Shown here piece after piece: positions 17,064 through 29,265 of a stretch of 64,000 bases of DNA. The translations under genes were made by a program, and so were the position numbers. Within the stretch, counting starts at the first letter, position 1. The number at the start of each line of letters is the position of its first letter. The notes beneath the pieces are model-generated. The model did not search any database. It was not told the origin of the DNA and saw only the letters and a program-made list of their open reading frames with translations. Source of the stretch: Candidatus Nanopelagicales bacterium (GTDB lineage Bacteria; Actinomycetota; Actinomycetes; S36-B12); assembly GCA_018402235.1 (NCBI GenBank), contig JAGYJJ010000004.1, positions 1,261,256-1,325,255 on the forward strand, written 5' to 3'.

Positions 17064-19073
17064 ATGAAGCCGACCACCAGCACTCCTAATGCGCAGGCAC
17101 TCCGATCGTTCCCGGTTGCATCCATCGCAACGGGACTGATCGCCGTTGCTGCGGTCGCAGCCGCCGTTGGGCTGGTCCTCGCGGGCGGCGTGTACGAACC
17201 ACTTCCGGGCTTGGCCGACCCCGGTCCACTCGTGACCTGGGGAACGCCCATGAGTCGTGTGCTGACAGATATCGCGGCGATCGCGACCGTCGGCCTGTTG
17301 CTGTCGGCAACCGCACTTGCACCGTCCGGCAAGGATGGTGTGCTTTCGCAGGTTGGGCGTCGCGATGCGATCCGTGCTGCACGCATCGCGATCATCTGGG
17401 CGCTGTTGGCCACAGCGCAATTGTTCTTCCAGTTGGCGATGATCCTCGGTGTTCCTTTGAGCGAGGCACTTGATCCCGCGGTTGTCTCCACCTACGCGAA
17501 CGAGCTCGACATCACCCGCGCGCTGCTGTTCATGGCTGTGCTGGCCGTGGTCGTGACTGTCGGTGCGGTCACAGCTGCTACTACCGGAGCAACAGGTTCT
17601 TGGCTGGTGGTTGCGGTCGTAGCCGCGGCGCTGCCGGGGCTGGCCGGACACAGTTCCGCGCTCGGTGATCATGAACTAGCCACCACCGCAGGTGTTACGC
17701 ACATGGTGTCGGCTGTGCTGTGGGTTGGTGGACTACTGGCGCTGACCATGCATGCACTGCGCCGTGATGTGCCCTTGAAGCGTCCCCTTCAGCGCTTTTC
17801 CGTCATCGCCCTCACAGCACTCATACTGCTGGCAGTTAGTGGACTCGCTAACGCCTACACCCGCGTCGATGGTCTGGAGCAACTCCTCACTACCGGGTAC
17901 GGCCAGGTCACGATGATGAAGGTGGGGCTGATCATCGGCCTAGCTGTGATCGGCTTCCTGTTGCGCCAGCGCGTGATTCCGTCGTTGGACTCACTTTCCC
18001 GAGCGCAGGTTTTTGTTCGACTTGCCGCGATCGAGTTGACCATCATGGCGATTGCCATCGGTCTGGGAGTCTCGCTCGCCTCGAGTCCCTATCCGCGCGA
18101 AGAGCAGCTACTTCCCTCGTACGGGGAATCACTTCTGGGCTTCCCCTACCCACCGCCACCAACTATCGAATCCGTGGTTTTCGGATTCCGCCCCGATCCA
18201 CTCTTCTTCACTGCAAGTTTGATCGCCGCAGCGCTCTACGTCATCGGCTACATCCGCATTCGCCGAGCCGGTATCACCTGGCCGGTGATGCGCTTGGTGT
18301 CCTGGCTCGGTGGCGTGGGCGTGATCATCTGGACGACAAGTTCGGGTATCTCTGTTTACTCGCAAGTGTCCGTCGGTCTACACATGACGCAGCACATGGT
18401 CATGACGATGCTTGCCCCGATCTTGCTCGTGATGGGTGCGCCGGCAACTCTCGCGTTGCGTGCGATCAAGCCCGCTCGTGGTAACGAACGCGGACCACGT
18501 GAATGGCTCGTGTGGTTACTGCATAGTCCGATCACGCGCGTACTCACGAATCCGTTTTACGTTTTCTTCGTATACGTGATCGGCTTGTACGGGCTCTATA
18601 TGACTCCGCTGTTCGGGTGGTTGATGGGTTCACACATCGGTCACGTAGCAATGCAGACGCACTTCATCTTGTCCGGGTACCTCTTCTACTGGGTACTGAT
18701 CGGCATAGATCCACGGCCAAGGCCGCTGCCGTACTGGGGTCGTCTGCTGATGCTGCTGCTTGCTCTCGCAGTTCACGGTTTCTTCGCAGTGGCGATGATG
18801 ATGGGCACCACGCCAATGGCAGTTGAGTGGTACGGAGTGGTGCGGCCCGAGTGGGTGACCGATCCGCTCGCCGACACACTGCTCGGTGGTCAGATCACCT
18901 GGGGTCTGGGGGAGATCCCTGCCCTGATCGTGTTGATCGCTATCGCAGTGCAGTGGTCGCGAAGCGACGATCGCGAGGCCAAGCGCAAGGACCGGCAGGC
19001 CGACCGCGATGGCAATCAAGAGCTCGAGGATTACAACGCCTACCTGCAGTCCTTGAGCGGGCCACGGGGCTGA
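17064..19073 (+). CDS. CopD / CtaG fusion membrane protein for copper delivery
   Basis: A 669-residue multispanning protein. The N-terminal half (to about 340) carries a CopD-like domain (TAGVTHMVSAVLWVGG, SGLANAYTRVDGL, KVGLIIGL). The C-terminal half is the Caa3_CtaG domain with conserved histidines in HMTQHMVM, GHVAMQTHFILSGY and VHGFFAVAMM. Such fusions import copper and help build the CuA/CuB centres of cytochrome oxidase in actinobacteria. The tail after the last helix is charged. Together with copC it forms a copper operon. Confidence 0.9.
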   Translation: MKPTTSTPNAQALRSFPVASIATGLIAVAAVAAAVGLVLAGGVYEPLPGLADPGPLVTWGTPMSRVLTDIAAIATVGLLLSATALAPSGKDGVLSQVGRRDAIRAARIAIIWALLATAQLFFQLAMILGVPLSEALDPAVVSTYANELDITRALLFMAVLAVVVTVGAVTAATTGATGSWLVVAVVAAALPGLAGHSSALGDHELATTAGVTHMVSAVLWVGGLLALTMHALRRDVPLKRPLQRFSVIALTALILLAVSGLANAYTRVDGLEQLLTTGYGQVTMMKVGLIIGLAVIGFLLRQRVIPSLDSLSRAQVFVRLAAIELTIMAIAIGLGVSLASSPYPREEQLLPSYGESLLGFPYPPPPTIESVVFGFRPDPLFFTASLIAAALYVIGYIRIRRAGITWPVMRLVSWLGGVGVIIWTTSSGISVYSQVSVGLHMTQHMVMTMLAPILLVMGAPATLALRAIKPARGNERGPREWLVWLLHSPITRVLTNPFYVFFVYVIGLYGLYMTPLFGWLMGSHIGHVAMQTHFILSGYLFYWVLIGIDPRPRPLPYWGRLLMLLLALAVHGFFAVAMMMGTTPMAVEWYGVVRPEWVTDPLADTLLGGQITWGLGEIPALIVLIAIAVQWSRSDDREAKRKDRQADRDGNQELEDYNAYLQSLSGPRG

Positions 19074-19108
19074 GTACCCCGGGTGCTTTTCCTCCGCGGG
19101 TCCGTCAT

Positions 19109-19124
19109 ATACCCTGGGGGGTAT
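19109..19124. promoter_or_regulatory. CsoR/CstR-like operator over the rhodanese start codon
   Basis: ATACCC and GGGTAT (19109-19114, 19119-19124) flank TGGG. This matches the G-tract palindrome bound by CsoR/CstR/RcnR-family repressors. The ATG of the rhodanese gene occupies 19123-19125, inside the site, and TATACC at 19108-19113 could be a -10 element, which would make the transcript nearly leaderless (inference). Confidence 0.65.
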
Positions 19125-19599
19125 GACACATGCACGACGACGCACTTTCATCGCCCTCGCTGGCGCCGCTGCTCTGACGCTGACCATTGGCCTATCGGGG
19201 TGTTCATCGGACTCCGGCTCGGCCGACACCGCAGCCGCCGCCGAGGTTCAGGCCCCTGCCACCACGGTTGGTACCCCTGATTCGCCCGTCCGCGTGGACG
19301 TAGCCGAATTCGCGAACGTCATCGCCTCACCCGCTGTGACGATCGTCGACGTCCGCACCCCGCAGGAGTTCGCCGAAGGTCACATCGAAGGCGCGGTGAA
19401 CATTCCCGTGGAACTCCCCGACTTCATGGATCGGGTCTCCGAACTTGACCCGAGCGGCACCTACGCCGTCTACTGCCGCAGCGGCAACCGCTCGCAGCCG
19501 GCCGTCGCTGGCATGTCCAGTATCGGCATCAACGGCATCTACGAACTTGAAAGTGGCACCAACGGGTGGACGTCCGAAGGACAACCGCTCGTTAAGTAG
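19123..19599 (+). CDS. Rhodanese-domain lipoprotein
   Basis: A 158-residue protein with a lipoprotein signal ending LSGC (lipidated Cys27) and a single rhodanese domain (about 60-157). The active-site loop is YCRSGNRS with Cys118, so sulfurtransferase chemistry is possible on the outer face of the membrane. No other start exists that keeps the signal peptide, so the operator overlapping the start codon is real. It follows the copper genes by 49 bases. The operator suggests control by copper (CsoR) or persulfide (CstR). Confidence 0.88.
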   Translation: MTHARRRTFIALAGAAALTLTIGLSGCSSDSGSADTAAAAEVQAPATTVGTPDSPVRVDVAEFANVIASPAVTIVDVRTPQEFAEGHIEGAVNIPVELPDFMDRVSELDPSGTYAVYCRSGNRSQPAVAGMSSIGINGIYELESGTNGWTSEGQPLVK

Positions 19600-19613
19600 T
19601 TAACCTGCTCAAC

Positions 19614-20330
19614 GTGCGCCGCGCAGCAATCCTCCTTGCTGCAGCGGCGCTCGTTGTTTCTGCTGCCCCTCCTGCAAGTGCAACAAGTGTTCCGGATGCG
19701 CGCGTAGGTGATGCGCGCCAGGTAATCGTGGTGGAAGCACCGCGCTGGTCATCCACCGAAGGAACGCTCACCGCATTCGAGAAATCGAATGGTGAGTGGT
19801 CGATCGCGCAGCCAACCGTGCGTGCGCAACTGGGATATGGCGGACTAGTGCGCGGAGACAAGCGGCGCCAGGGGACAGGAACGGTTCCCACCGGCGTATT
19901 CGACATCCTCAGTGGCTTCGGCCGCAAAGCAGATCCAGGAACCGAACTCGACTACATCCAGGTCGACCGCAACGATGCCTGGACCTACAACCCGAAAGTC
20001 CCCAGCACCTATAACGTCTTCCAGGACGTGGATCGCTCCTGGAAGTCCTACGGCGGTTACGTCGAAGAGTTGTGGGACATGGGAATGCAGTACGACTACG
20101 TAGCGGTGTTGGACTACAACTTGCCGGAAGGTCCGATCCGTACCGATGCCAAAGGCGTACGTCGCAGCACTAGCCCACCGAACACTTCACGCGGCGGTGG
20201 GATCTTCTTGCACGTAGACAACGGTAAGAAGACGGCGGGCTGCATAGCGGTCAAGCGATTGGTGATGCGTGACCTCATGCGTTGGCTGGATCCGGATAAG
20301 GATCCAGTGATCGTGATTCGTGTCGCGTAA
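19614..20330 (+). CDS. Exported L,D-transpeptidase-like protein (YkuD fold)
   Basis: A 238-residue secreted protein starting at GTG 19614, with a signal peptide cut after ASA (about residue 24). The catalytic region reads FLHVDNGKKTAGCIAV, the His-x-TxGC(I)xV pattern of L,D-transpeptidases, with Cys near 218. The YkuD domain is the divergent form found in single-domain actinobacterial and gram-negative exported proteins. Likely role: peptidoglycan crosslinking or lipoprotein-free cell-wall modification. It begins 14 bases after the rhodanese stop and its stop abuts the nitrilase stop. Confidence 0.78.
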   Translation: MRRAAILLAAAALVVSAAPPASATSVPDARVGDARQVIVVEAPRWSSTEGTLTAFEKSNGEWSIAQPTVRAQLGYGGLVRGDKRRQGTGTVPTGVFDILSGFGRKADPGTELDYIQVDRNDAWTYNPKVPSTYNVFQDVDRSWKSYGGYVEELWDMGMQYDYVAVLDYNLPEGPIRTDAKGVRRSTSPPNTSRGGGIFLHVDNGKKTAGCIAVKRLVMRDLMRWLDPDKDPVIVIRVA

Positions 20331-21128
20331 CTACAGCTCAACGATGTCGCGCAGCGCTGGAAACTCCTGACGCCATTCGCTTGCCACCGCTGGATTGATA
20401 GTGGCGTGAAGTGTGGTTTCCTCCGAACCAGCACGCGAAACCACAGTGCCGATCGGATCCACCACTGCGCTGTGGCCACCAAGTTGCACGCCCTTTTGCA
20501 TTCCCACCTGGTTGCACGCGACTACCCATGCCTGGTCCTCAATTGCGCGTGCCTGTACCAATACATCCCACGCCTCAATGCGCTTGGTGGGCCAACCCGA
20601 GGTGATCAAGAACGCCTGAGCCCCGCGGTCCGCCAGCGCGCGGAACTGCTCGGGGAAACGCAGGTCGTAACAGGTTGCGAGGCCGGTCGGGCCCAAGGGC
20701 GTATCTACCACCACCAACTCATCGCCAGCGGACATCAACTCCGCTTCGCCGCCATAACCGAAGACGTGGATCTTGCGGTAGGTCGCTGCGATGGAACCAT
20801 CGGGGGCGAACAGCACGCTCGTATTGAAGTGCTGGTCGCTGTCGGTGATCTCTGCGAAGGATCCGCCATGCAGCCACACGCTGTGCTTGCGCGCGATGTC
20901 CGACATGCGTGAGACCAGAGCGCAATCAAAGGGTTGGGCGTGCTCGCGGGCGCAGTCCAGATCGAAGGCTGCCGTGCTCCACAACTCCGGCAGCATCACC
21001 AGGTCTGCGTGCTCACAGGCATGGTCGGTCTCTGCGAGCACCCGATCGATTCGGGCGTCGAACGTTTCATCGGAGCTGCAATCGGCCTGCACCAACGCAA
21101 CCCGAACACTCGACGAAGCAGCAACCAC
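20331..21128 (-). CDS. Carbon-nitrogen hydrolase (nitrilase superfamily)
   Basis: A 265-residue enzyme with the catalytic triad E48 (MLPELW), K119 (YRKIHVFG) and C153 (GLATCYDLRFPE). The short length and the CYDLRFPE motif resemble Nit/omega-amidase types that hydrolyse alpha-keto-acid amides or deaminated glutathione. The start is placed at GTG 21126-21128; the frame stays open much further upstream, but only because the 22-bp repeats contain no stop. The repeat array begins 18 bases before this start in the sense orientation. Confidence 0.85.
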   Translation of the reverse strand: MVAASSSVRVALVQADCSSDETFDARIDRVLAETDHACEHADLVMLPELWSTAAFDLDCAREHAQPFDCALVSRMSDIARKHSVWLHGGSFAEITDSDQHFNTSVLFAPDGSIAATYRKIHVFGYGGEAELMSAGDELVVVDTPLGPTGLATCYDLRFPEQFRALADRGAQAFLITSGWPTKRIEAWDVLVQARAIEDQAWVVACNQVGMQKGVQLGGHSAVVDPIGTVVSRAGSEETTLHATINPAVASEWRQEFPALRDIVEL

Positions 21129-21146
21129 GCCCTCACCGTACTCCCG

Positions 21147-21355
21147 CGAACCTCCCCGCGTGGACCGTCGAACCTCCCCGCGTGGACCGTCGAACCTCCC
21201 CGCCTGGACCGTCGAACCTCCCCGCGTGGACCGTCGAACCTCCCCGCGTGGACCGTCGAACCTCCCCGCGTGGACCGTCGAACCTCCCCGCGTGGACTGT
21301 CGAACCTCCCCGCGTGGACTGTCGAACCTCCCCGCCTGGACTGTCGAACCTCCCG
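21147..21355 (-). repeat. Tandem array 1 of a 22-bp repeat (nine full units plus part)
   Basis: Nine complete 22-bp units start at 21147, 21169, 21191, 21213, 21235, 21257, 21279, 21301 and 21323, followed by an 11-base partial unit. Read on the minus strand each unit begins GGGGAGGTTCG and carries GGTCCA or AGTCCA near its end. Variation is limited to two positions. The array fills almost the whole gap between the nitrilase start and the stop of the DinB-fold gene, oriented towards the nitrilase. Confidence 0.95.
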
Positions 21356-21357
21356 TC

Positions 21358-22152
21358 TCAGGGGGTAACGGCCATAGCCGCAATGAACGCTTGACCCAGA
21401 GCCTGATCACCAGCAACGACGACGGACTCCGCGAAGTTCGTCTCTGTCGATCGACCGCCTGCCAGCATGACGAACGCCAACCACGGCACAGTGATCTTCA
21501 CGTCGGCCTCTTGAGCCTCATGGAGAGAAGCTTTGCCGTCCTCATTCACGCGAACCCAACATTCACCGGCTAAGCCAGGTTCATTGATCTTCACGTGGAG
21601 TACCGAACCGATCGGTGCGCCAACGCTCCTTCCCCAGATTTTGGGAAGCCCAGCCGTCAGATAGTGCATCGCGTTTGAAGCTGCCGGAACGTCAAGTGCG
21701 CCGATCCTCCCGGTAGCCACCCGTGCGTCCTGCTCATGCATCCAGATATCGAAGGTGCGCATTCCCAGGAGTTGGGCAACAGGCGTATCACCGCGCAGCC
21801 AAGGAATGGATGCATCGGGTCCGAGTGACTCGACCCGCGCCAGGGCTCGGGCGTGCGTCTCGTCTAAATCAGCGAGCAGGTCATCGCGAGACCAACCGCG
21901 ACGATAGTCAACTCCGAGTTCAGTCATTCGACCGAAATCGGAGTCGATGTGAGTATGGACTGCCCAATCGGGAGTGTGCGCAGGGCGCGGATCAGCTGCA
22001 AGCATCGCCTCAAGGTCGATGGTGTGCGAGACGAGATCGGCGAGGCTCCAACCAGGACACGGCGAAGGGACTCCCCAGTCGTCGATATCTATCAAGAGTT
22101 GTCGGAAACTCGCGATTGCGTTTCGCCACGTTTCGACCTGGGGGGATGTCAC
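21358..22152 (-). CDS. Mycothiol-dependent maleylpyruvate isomerase-like (DinB-fold) protein
   Basis: A 264-residue protein of the actinobacterial maleylpyruvate isomerase family (TIGR03083 type). The metal-binding helices are visible: CPGWSLADLVSHT near residue 35 supplies one His and MRTFDIWMHEQD near 135 supplies another His with acidic neighbours. A C-terminal SCP2-like region follows (VNEDGKASLHE). Relatives use mycothiol or bacillithiol as cofactor; the substrate is unknown. Both flanks carry 22-bp repeat arrays in opposite orientation. Confidence 0.8.
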   Translation of the reverse strand: MTSPQVETWRNAIASFRQLLIDIDDWGVPSPCPGWSLADLVSHTIDLEAMLAADPRPAHTPDWAVHTHIDSDFGRMTELGVDYRRGWSRDDLLADLDETHARALARVESLGPDASIPWLRGDTPVAQLLGMRTFDIWMHEQDARVATGRIGALDVPAASNAMHYLTAGLPKIWGRSVGAPIGSVLHVKINEPGLAGECWVRVNEDGKASLHEAQEADVKITVPWLAFVMLAGGRSTETNFAESVVVAGDQALGQAFIAAMAVTP

Positions 22153-22162
22153 GCGTTGATGC

Positions 22163-22181
22163 TAAGGGACTGATTCCCTTA
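22163..22181. promoter_or_regulatory. Perfect inverted repeat in the divergent promoter of dosR
   Basis: TAAGGGA (22163-22169) and TCCCTTA (22175-22181) flank CTGAT. It sits 11 bases from the DinB-fold start and directly before array 2. The core resembles a DosR box (GGGACT...TCCC) that is one base short, so autoregulation by DosR is conceivable; a simple hairpin is the alternative. Confidence 0.5.
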
Positions 22182-22182
22182 C

Positions 22183-22284
22183 GGGGAGGTTCGCGGGTCC
22201 AGGCGGGGAGGTTCGCCGGTGCAGGCGGGGAGGTTCGCGGGTCCAGGTGGGGAGGTTCGCGGGTCCAGGTGGGGAGGTTCGCGG
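22183..22284 (+). repeat. Tandem array 2 of the 22-bp repeat (four full units plus part)
   Basis: Full units start at 22183, 22205, 22227 and 22249, with a partial unit from 22271. Each begins GGGGAGGTTCG on the plus strand and most contain GGTCCA. Consensus units of the two arrays agree at 19 of 22 positions, but this array is inverted relative to array 1. It ends about 19 bases before the dosR start, again in the sense orientation of the downstream gene. Confidence 0.93.
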
Positions 22285-22302
22285 GGAGGGCATACTGAGC
22301 GG

Positions 22303-24563
<2,261 letters not shown>

Positions 24564-26382
24564 TCAGCGCTGAACGGCTATGCCCGGCGTCAATTCATTC
24601 ATGACAGACAGCATTTGTTCACCTTCACGCTGACGCTGGACTTGCGTGGCATACCAGCCACCTTCCGCGACTAGTTGCTCATGCGTGCCACTGGCGACGA
24701 TGCGCCCGTGGTCCATTTCGATCACGTGATCGACATCTCCGAGAACCTGGTGGCTGATGATCGATGCCACACCCGCTGTCTGGTTGGCAATCGTTGCCTC
24801 AACATCAGCGGCTGTCCTGACGATCGAGGTGTTCGGTGGGTTCATCCAAAACCAGAGCAGGCCGGTTCGCCAGGAGTAGTCGCGCCAACGCGAGTCGTTG
24901 GCGTTCACCACCGGACATCCGCGCACCGAACGCACCCACCCGGACTGCGCCCTCCGGTAACGAACTGAACCCAGTCGGATAGCTGAGCCCGCGTCGAGTA
25001 CTTCCCAGACTTCGTCGGTGCTCGCACCGATCCGGACCGAGGCGCACGTTCTCTTCCACGGAGGTATCGAAGACGTGCGCGTGCTGGGACAACAGTCCAA
25101 TCCGCTCGGTCACCTGGTCGCTGCCGAGATCTCGGATTTCCACCCCGTTTACCTGCGCCGACCCCTCATAGGGCAGAAAACCCATGATGACCGCCGCCAG
25201 CGTCGACTTGCCCGAGCCGCTGGGACCCATGATCAAGACCCGTTGACCGGGACTCAGGTCAAGGTCCACGTCGATGAGAGCGTTGCGATCGGCTCCCGGC
25301 CAGCGAGCACTCACCCCGAAGTCGCAGCGATGAGAATCCTTCAGCCGCAGTGGTGTGCACGGGCTCTTCGCTGGACCCGGTGGGTTCGGTCGCCTCGGCG
25401 ATCTCCTCGATGCGTATCGCAGATCCGCGGACCCGCTCCGTGCGATCGCGGCGGCAGGAACGGTGTTGATCGCATCGAAAAGCGCGAGGGGCAGTAAGGC
25501 GATAGCTGCCAGCCATACCGGGGCGAGTTCACCGTCAATGACCTTCGGAATAGCGAGAGCCATCGCACCGGTCACCGCGAGCCCCTGCAGGAACAAGCCA
25601 ACGGCGGCCCCCACTCCCAGAGCACCGGCTTCCCTGGTCTCCGCTGCGGTCAACTGATCATCGCGTTGGCGAAGCGGAGTTCTGCGCGGTTCGACCGGCA
25701 CCGAAAGCCGCCAGGATCGGTGCAGCATCCAGCGTTGCCACGAGGGTTTGCGTGAGCGCACCGCGCGCAGGTGCAACGGTGCTTGCTCGGCGCACGATGC
25801 GCCCCACCAGCCACGGCCATGCCAGTACCGCAAGACCGGCGAGGATCGCGATCACGATTCCCGACTCGGGGAGTAGCCACATGACGAACGCCGATGTAGC
25901 CAGGGCGACCAATCCAGCCTGCACCCACGGCAAGACCACGCGCAGTGGTAGGTCCAACGCCGCATCGACATCAGCGCCAAGGCGCGCCAGTAAATCTCCG
26001 CGCGTGAACTTGCCAGCCCGAGTGGGGTGATCAATTCGAGTGATTGATAGACACGAACGCGCAGCACCGTGAGTCCACGGAAGGCGGCGTCGTGGCCAAC
26101 GAGTCGTTCGAGGTAGCGCATCAGGCCACGGCTTATCGCAAAGGTGCGCACGAGTGCAGCGGCAACCGTCAAGGTGAGTACTGGTGGTAGTTCCGCTGCC
26201 CGCGAGATCAACCAACCCGAGGTGCCCAACAACGCGACAGCGCTGGCCGAAGCCAAGAAGCCGAGGAATGCGGCAAGCCGGATCTCACGACGGTTACTCG
26301 CGACGTCGTCCCACAGAGCGCGCATGGCACGTCCACGCACCAGGGTTGTGTAGTTGCTGCTGGTCAGTTGTGTCGAAGACAT
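24564..26382 (-). CDS. cydC: Cytochrome bd assembly ABC exporter CydC (frame broken at several points)
   Basis: The complete CydC content is present but spread over all three frames: membrane domain (LGTSGWLISRAAELPP, LERLVGHDAAFRGL, TRGDLLARLGADVDA), Walker A MGPSGSGKST, signature MSGGERQRLALARLL, Walker B ALVLDEP and a tail SHQVLGDVDHVIEMDHG. At least seven single-base shifts are needed, near 26010, 25690, 25440, 25330, 25040, 24970 and 24830; the first is a missing A in a homopolymer. Correcting them gives about 605 residues. With CydD it exports thiols needed for cytochrome bd. Probably assembly error; a decayed gene is the alternative. Confidence 0.82.
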
Positions 26383-26387
26383 CGCCC

Positions 26388-28095
26388 TCACCAACCCCGC
26401 TGCCCGGGGATGGAAGCCTGCAAGTCGGTAGAACTATCTAATGCGATGGCGTCGGTTACAGCCGGTTGGACAAGCACGATCTGATCGCTGGCATCGACCA
26501 ATGCTGGCCGGTGCGCGACCACGATCACCGTCGCGCCAGCCCGTGCTGCTGCGGTGATCGCTTCGATGACGATCGCTTCGCTGTCACCATCCAGGGCTGC
26601 GGTCGGTTCGTCGAGCAGTAACACCTGCGTACGGCCTGCGCTGCGCGCGCCAGCGCGACGCTGTCGTTGTCCGATGGATAACCCCGATCCGTCAGCTGCC
26701 AACGTGCGATCCAAGGTGACTTCATCTGCCAGGCCGGCACGGATCAGGGCATCGCGGATCTCGTTGTCAGACAGACCACGCCCAATATCCACACACCCGC
26801 GCACTGTGGGTTCGGTTTCCAGATCGGCGTCCACCAGACGCGGGTTCTGCGGTAACCACCCCACCTGAGCGCGCCAGGCGGCAAGGTCCACATCGTTGAG
26901 GTTCTCTTCGCCAATTCGGATGGATCCCTCGTTCGGTGCGGCGAATCCCAAGAGAGCAGCGAACAGCGACGATTTACCGCCGCCCGAGGGTCCGACGAGG
27001 GCGGTGACGGTGCCCGGTCTCGCGGCGAACGTGACGGGGACCGAACCACTTCCTGGTCGATCCGGGTAACGAACCACCACGCCATTGACATCGATGCTGG
27101 TGTTCGCGGGGACTGGACGCGCGCCACCGGCTACGGGGAGCGGTGTTTCGATGATCGTGAACATGCGATCAGCAGCACCGAGACCTTCGGCTGCTGCGTG
27201 GAAATGCTGACCGACCAATCGCAGCGGCAGGTACGCCTCTGGCGCAAGCACCAGAACGAAGAGCGCAACGGAGTACGCGATCTGTTCCTCGGCGAGCCGT
27301 AAACCCACCGACACCGCTACCAGCGCAACCGATAGTGACGCCAGTAGTTCCAGGGCTAACGATGACAAGAACGTGATTTTGAGAACTGCCATCGTGGTGC
27401 TGCGGTAGCGGTCACCGATCGCCTCAATCGCTGCGGTCTGTGATTTGGCTCGACCGAAGATCTTCAATGTGGGCAATCCGGAGATGAGATCCAGAAAGTG
27501 GCCGGACAACAACGTGAGTGTTCGCCACTGGCGATCCACCCGCCTCTTCGTGTACAACCCAATAAGGATCATGAAGATCGGAATCAACGGCAAAGTCACG
27601 GCAATGATGAAGGCGGACAGCAGGTCCTGGCCCAAAACGGTGGCCAGCACCGCGATCGGCACGATGACCGCGAGAACCAACTGCGGCAGATATCGAGCGA
27701 AGTAAGAGTCCAGAGCATCGATGCCTCGGGTCACGAGGGATGCGACCTCACCTGGATCACGGCCGGCCGGACCCAGCGGCCCCAATGCCACTGCGTGCGA
27801 GATCGCCGCCTCACGGAGTTCACGCTTGGCCCGTGCGGATGATCGAACAGCCGCAGCCTCGGCGCCCCAGGCGAGGAGTGCTCGGACCGCGAAGATTCCC
27901 ACGAGGACGAAGACAGCGGTTGAGACATCCGTCCAGGTCGCACCACGGCTCGTGACATCAACGATCACACCGGACAACAACTTGGCTTGCCAGATCACCA
28001 ACCCGGCGGCTGCGACGCCGATGAGGAACAGTGATCGCGAGGAAACCGCGGGTGCTCCGCGCGTACTTCAGTAACCGTGGATCAACAGGACGCAC
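26388..28095 (-). CDS. cydD: Cytochrome bd assembly ABC exporter CydD (frame broken)
   Basis: An ABC exporter half-transporter with six helices, Walker A GPSGGGKSS and Walker B VLLLDEP. From GTG 28095 (RPVDPRLLKYARSTRG) one extra C near 28037 breaks the frame before LIGVAAAGLVIW. Near 26650 the signature helix reads GQRQRRAGARSAGR where the alternative frame gives RVALARA, implying two compensating indels. Corrected length is about 568 residues. CydC begins after an overlap or short gap. Function: thiol (glutathione/cysteine-type) export for bd oxidase maturation. Confidence 0.84.
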
Positions 28096-28163
28096 GCCAC
28101 CATCTTTCTACTCCGTGTACTTCAGCGGTCGAATCAGATGGTGGCGTGCGACGCCCGAGCTTG

Positions 28164-29239
28164 TTACCGACTGGCCGCGAAGCGGTCGTCTGAACGCCCG
28201 GCCGCGGGCTGCGGCGGAATCATGCTGGTGCTGATTCGCTTGCGGAAGACCCAGTAGGTCCAGCCTTGGTAGATGAGCACGATCGGAGTCATGATCACCG
28301 CAACCCAGGTCATGATTGTGAGCGTGTACTCCTGGCTTGACGCGTTGTAGACCGTCAGGTTGTAGGCCGCGTCGATCGAACTCAGCATCACGTTCGGGAA
28401 CAATCCAACGAAGAACGACGCCACGGCAACCAAGATCGTTCCTGCGCTGAGCAGGAAGGCCCAGCCATCGCGACCCTTCCAGACCATGGCGAGTGCTGCC
28501 AGCCACAAAACAGCTGCGACCAAAGCCATCGGCAGCGTGATGGCGACGCGCTCGGAGAACGCTTGGGTCCACAGCAACGTGGCCACGGCCGCGACTGCCG
28601 CCACTAGCCCGACGCGAAGAGCTGCACTGCGCGCCGCTGACCGCACCTCACCTCGGGTCTTGAGCATCAAGAAGATCGCACCGTGTGTGGTGAAGATGGT
28701 CAAAGTCATGATGCCCATCAGCAGTGCATAGGGATTGAGCAGATCGAAGAAGTTGCCGACGTAGTTCAAGTTGCCGGCATTCTCGGCAGTGGTGCCTTCA
28801 AGCGGGGCGATCGGAGATCCGCCAATCACATTGCCGAACGCCACGCCGAACAGCAGAGCCGGTAAGGCCGACCCGACGAAGATCGCAGCGTCCCAGCGAT
28901 TACGCCACGTCTGTGAATCGCGCTTGCCTCGGTATTCGAAGGCCACGCCACGAATGATCAGGGCAATCAACAAGACGAACAGCGCGAGATAGAAGCCGCT
29001 GAACATCGTGGCGTACCAGAGCGGGAACGCGGCGAATGTTGCACCGCCGGCGACCAGTAGCCACACCTCATTGCCATCCCACACCGGACCGATGGTGTTG
29101 ACCATGACCCGGCGACGCAGATCGTCCTTGCCGATGAAGGGGATGCAGCACTCCCACACCCAGGTCGAAACCCGTCGAGGACGAAGTACCCGATCCACAG
29201 CACGGCGATCAGGATGAACCAGATGGTTACCAGATCCAT
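28164..29239 (-). CDS. cydB: Cytochrome bd ubiquinol oxidase subunit II (frame broken near start)
   Basis: CydB of 357 residues after correction. It starts MDLVTIWFILIAVLWIGYFVLDGF at ATG 29237 (split here as MDLVTIWFILIAV and LWIGYFVLDGF). Two inserted bases, an extra T in the TTT near 29172 and an extra C in the CCCC near 29143, scramble the next dozen codons; the frame then continues with GKDDLRRRVMVNTIGPVWDG and NEVWLLVAGG. Removing two bases makes the length divisible by three. It is the second subunit of the high-affinity terminal oxidase, between cydA and cydD. Confidence 0.9.
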
Positions 29240-29265
29240 GATTGCTCCCTAGTTCCTAATTCTGA

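Noticed and set aside
20900-21420. Plus-strand proteins encoded across the 22-bp repeats
   Set aside because: Open only because the repeat lacks stop codons in all frames; composition is repetitive and it overlaps the well-supported nitrilase on the other strand.
21147-22284. CRISPR array
   Set aside because: The 22-bp units are directly tandem with no spacers, and no cas genes are present.
24564-26394. Several separate small ABC-type genes
   Set aside because: Each matches consecutive parts of one CydC protein in different frames; a single frame-broken gene explains them.
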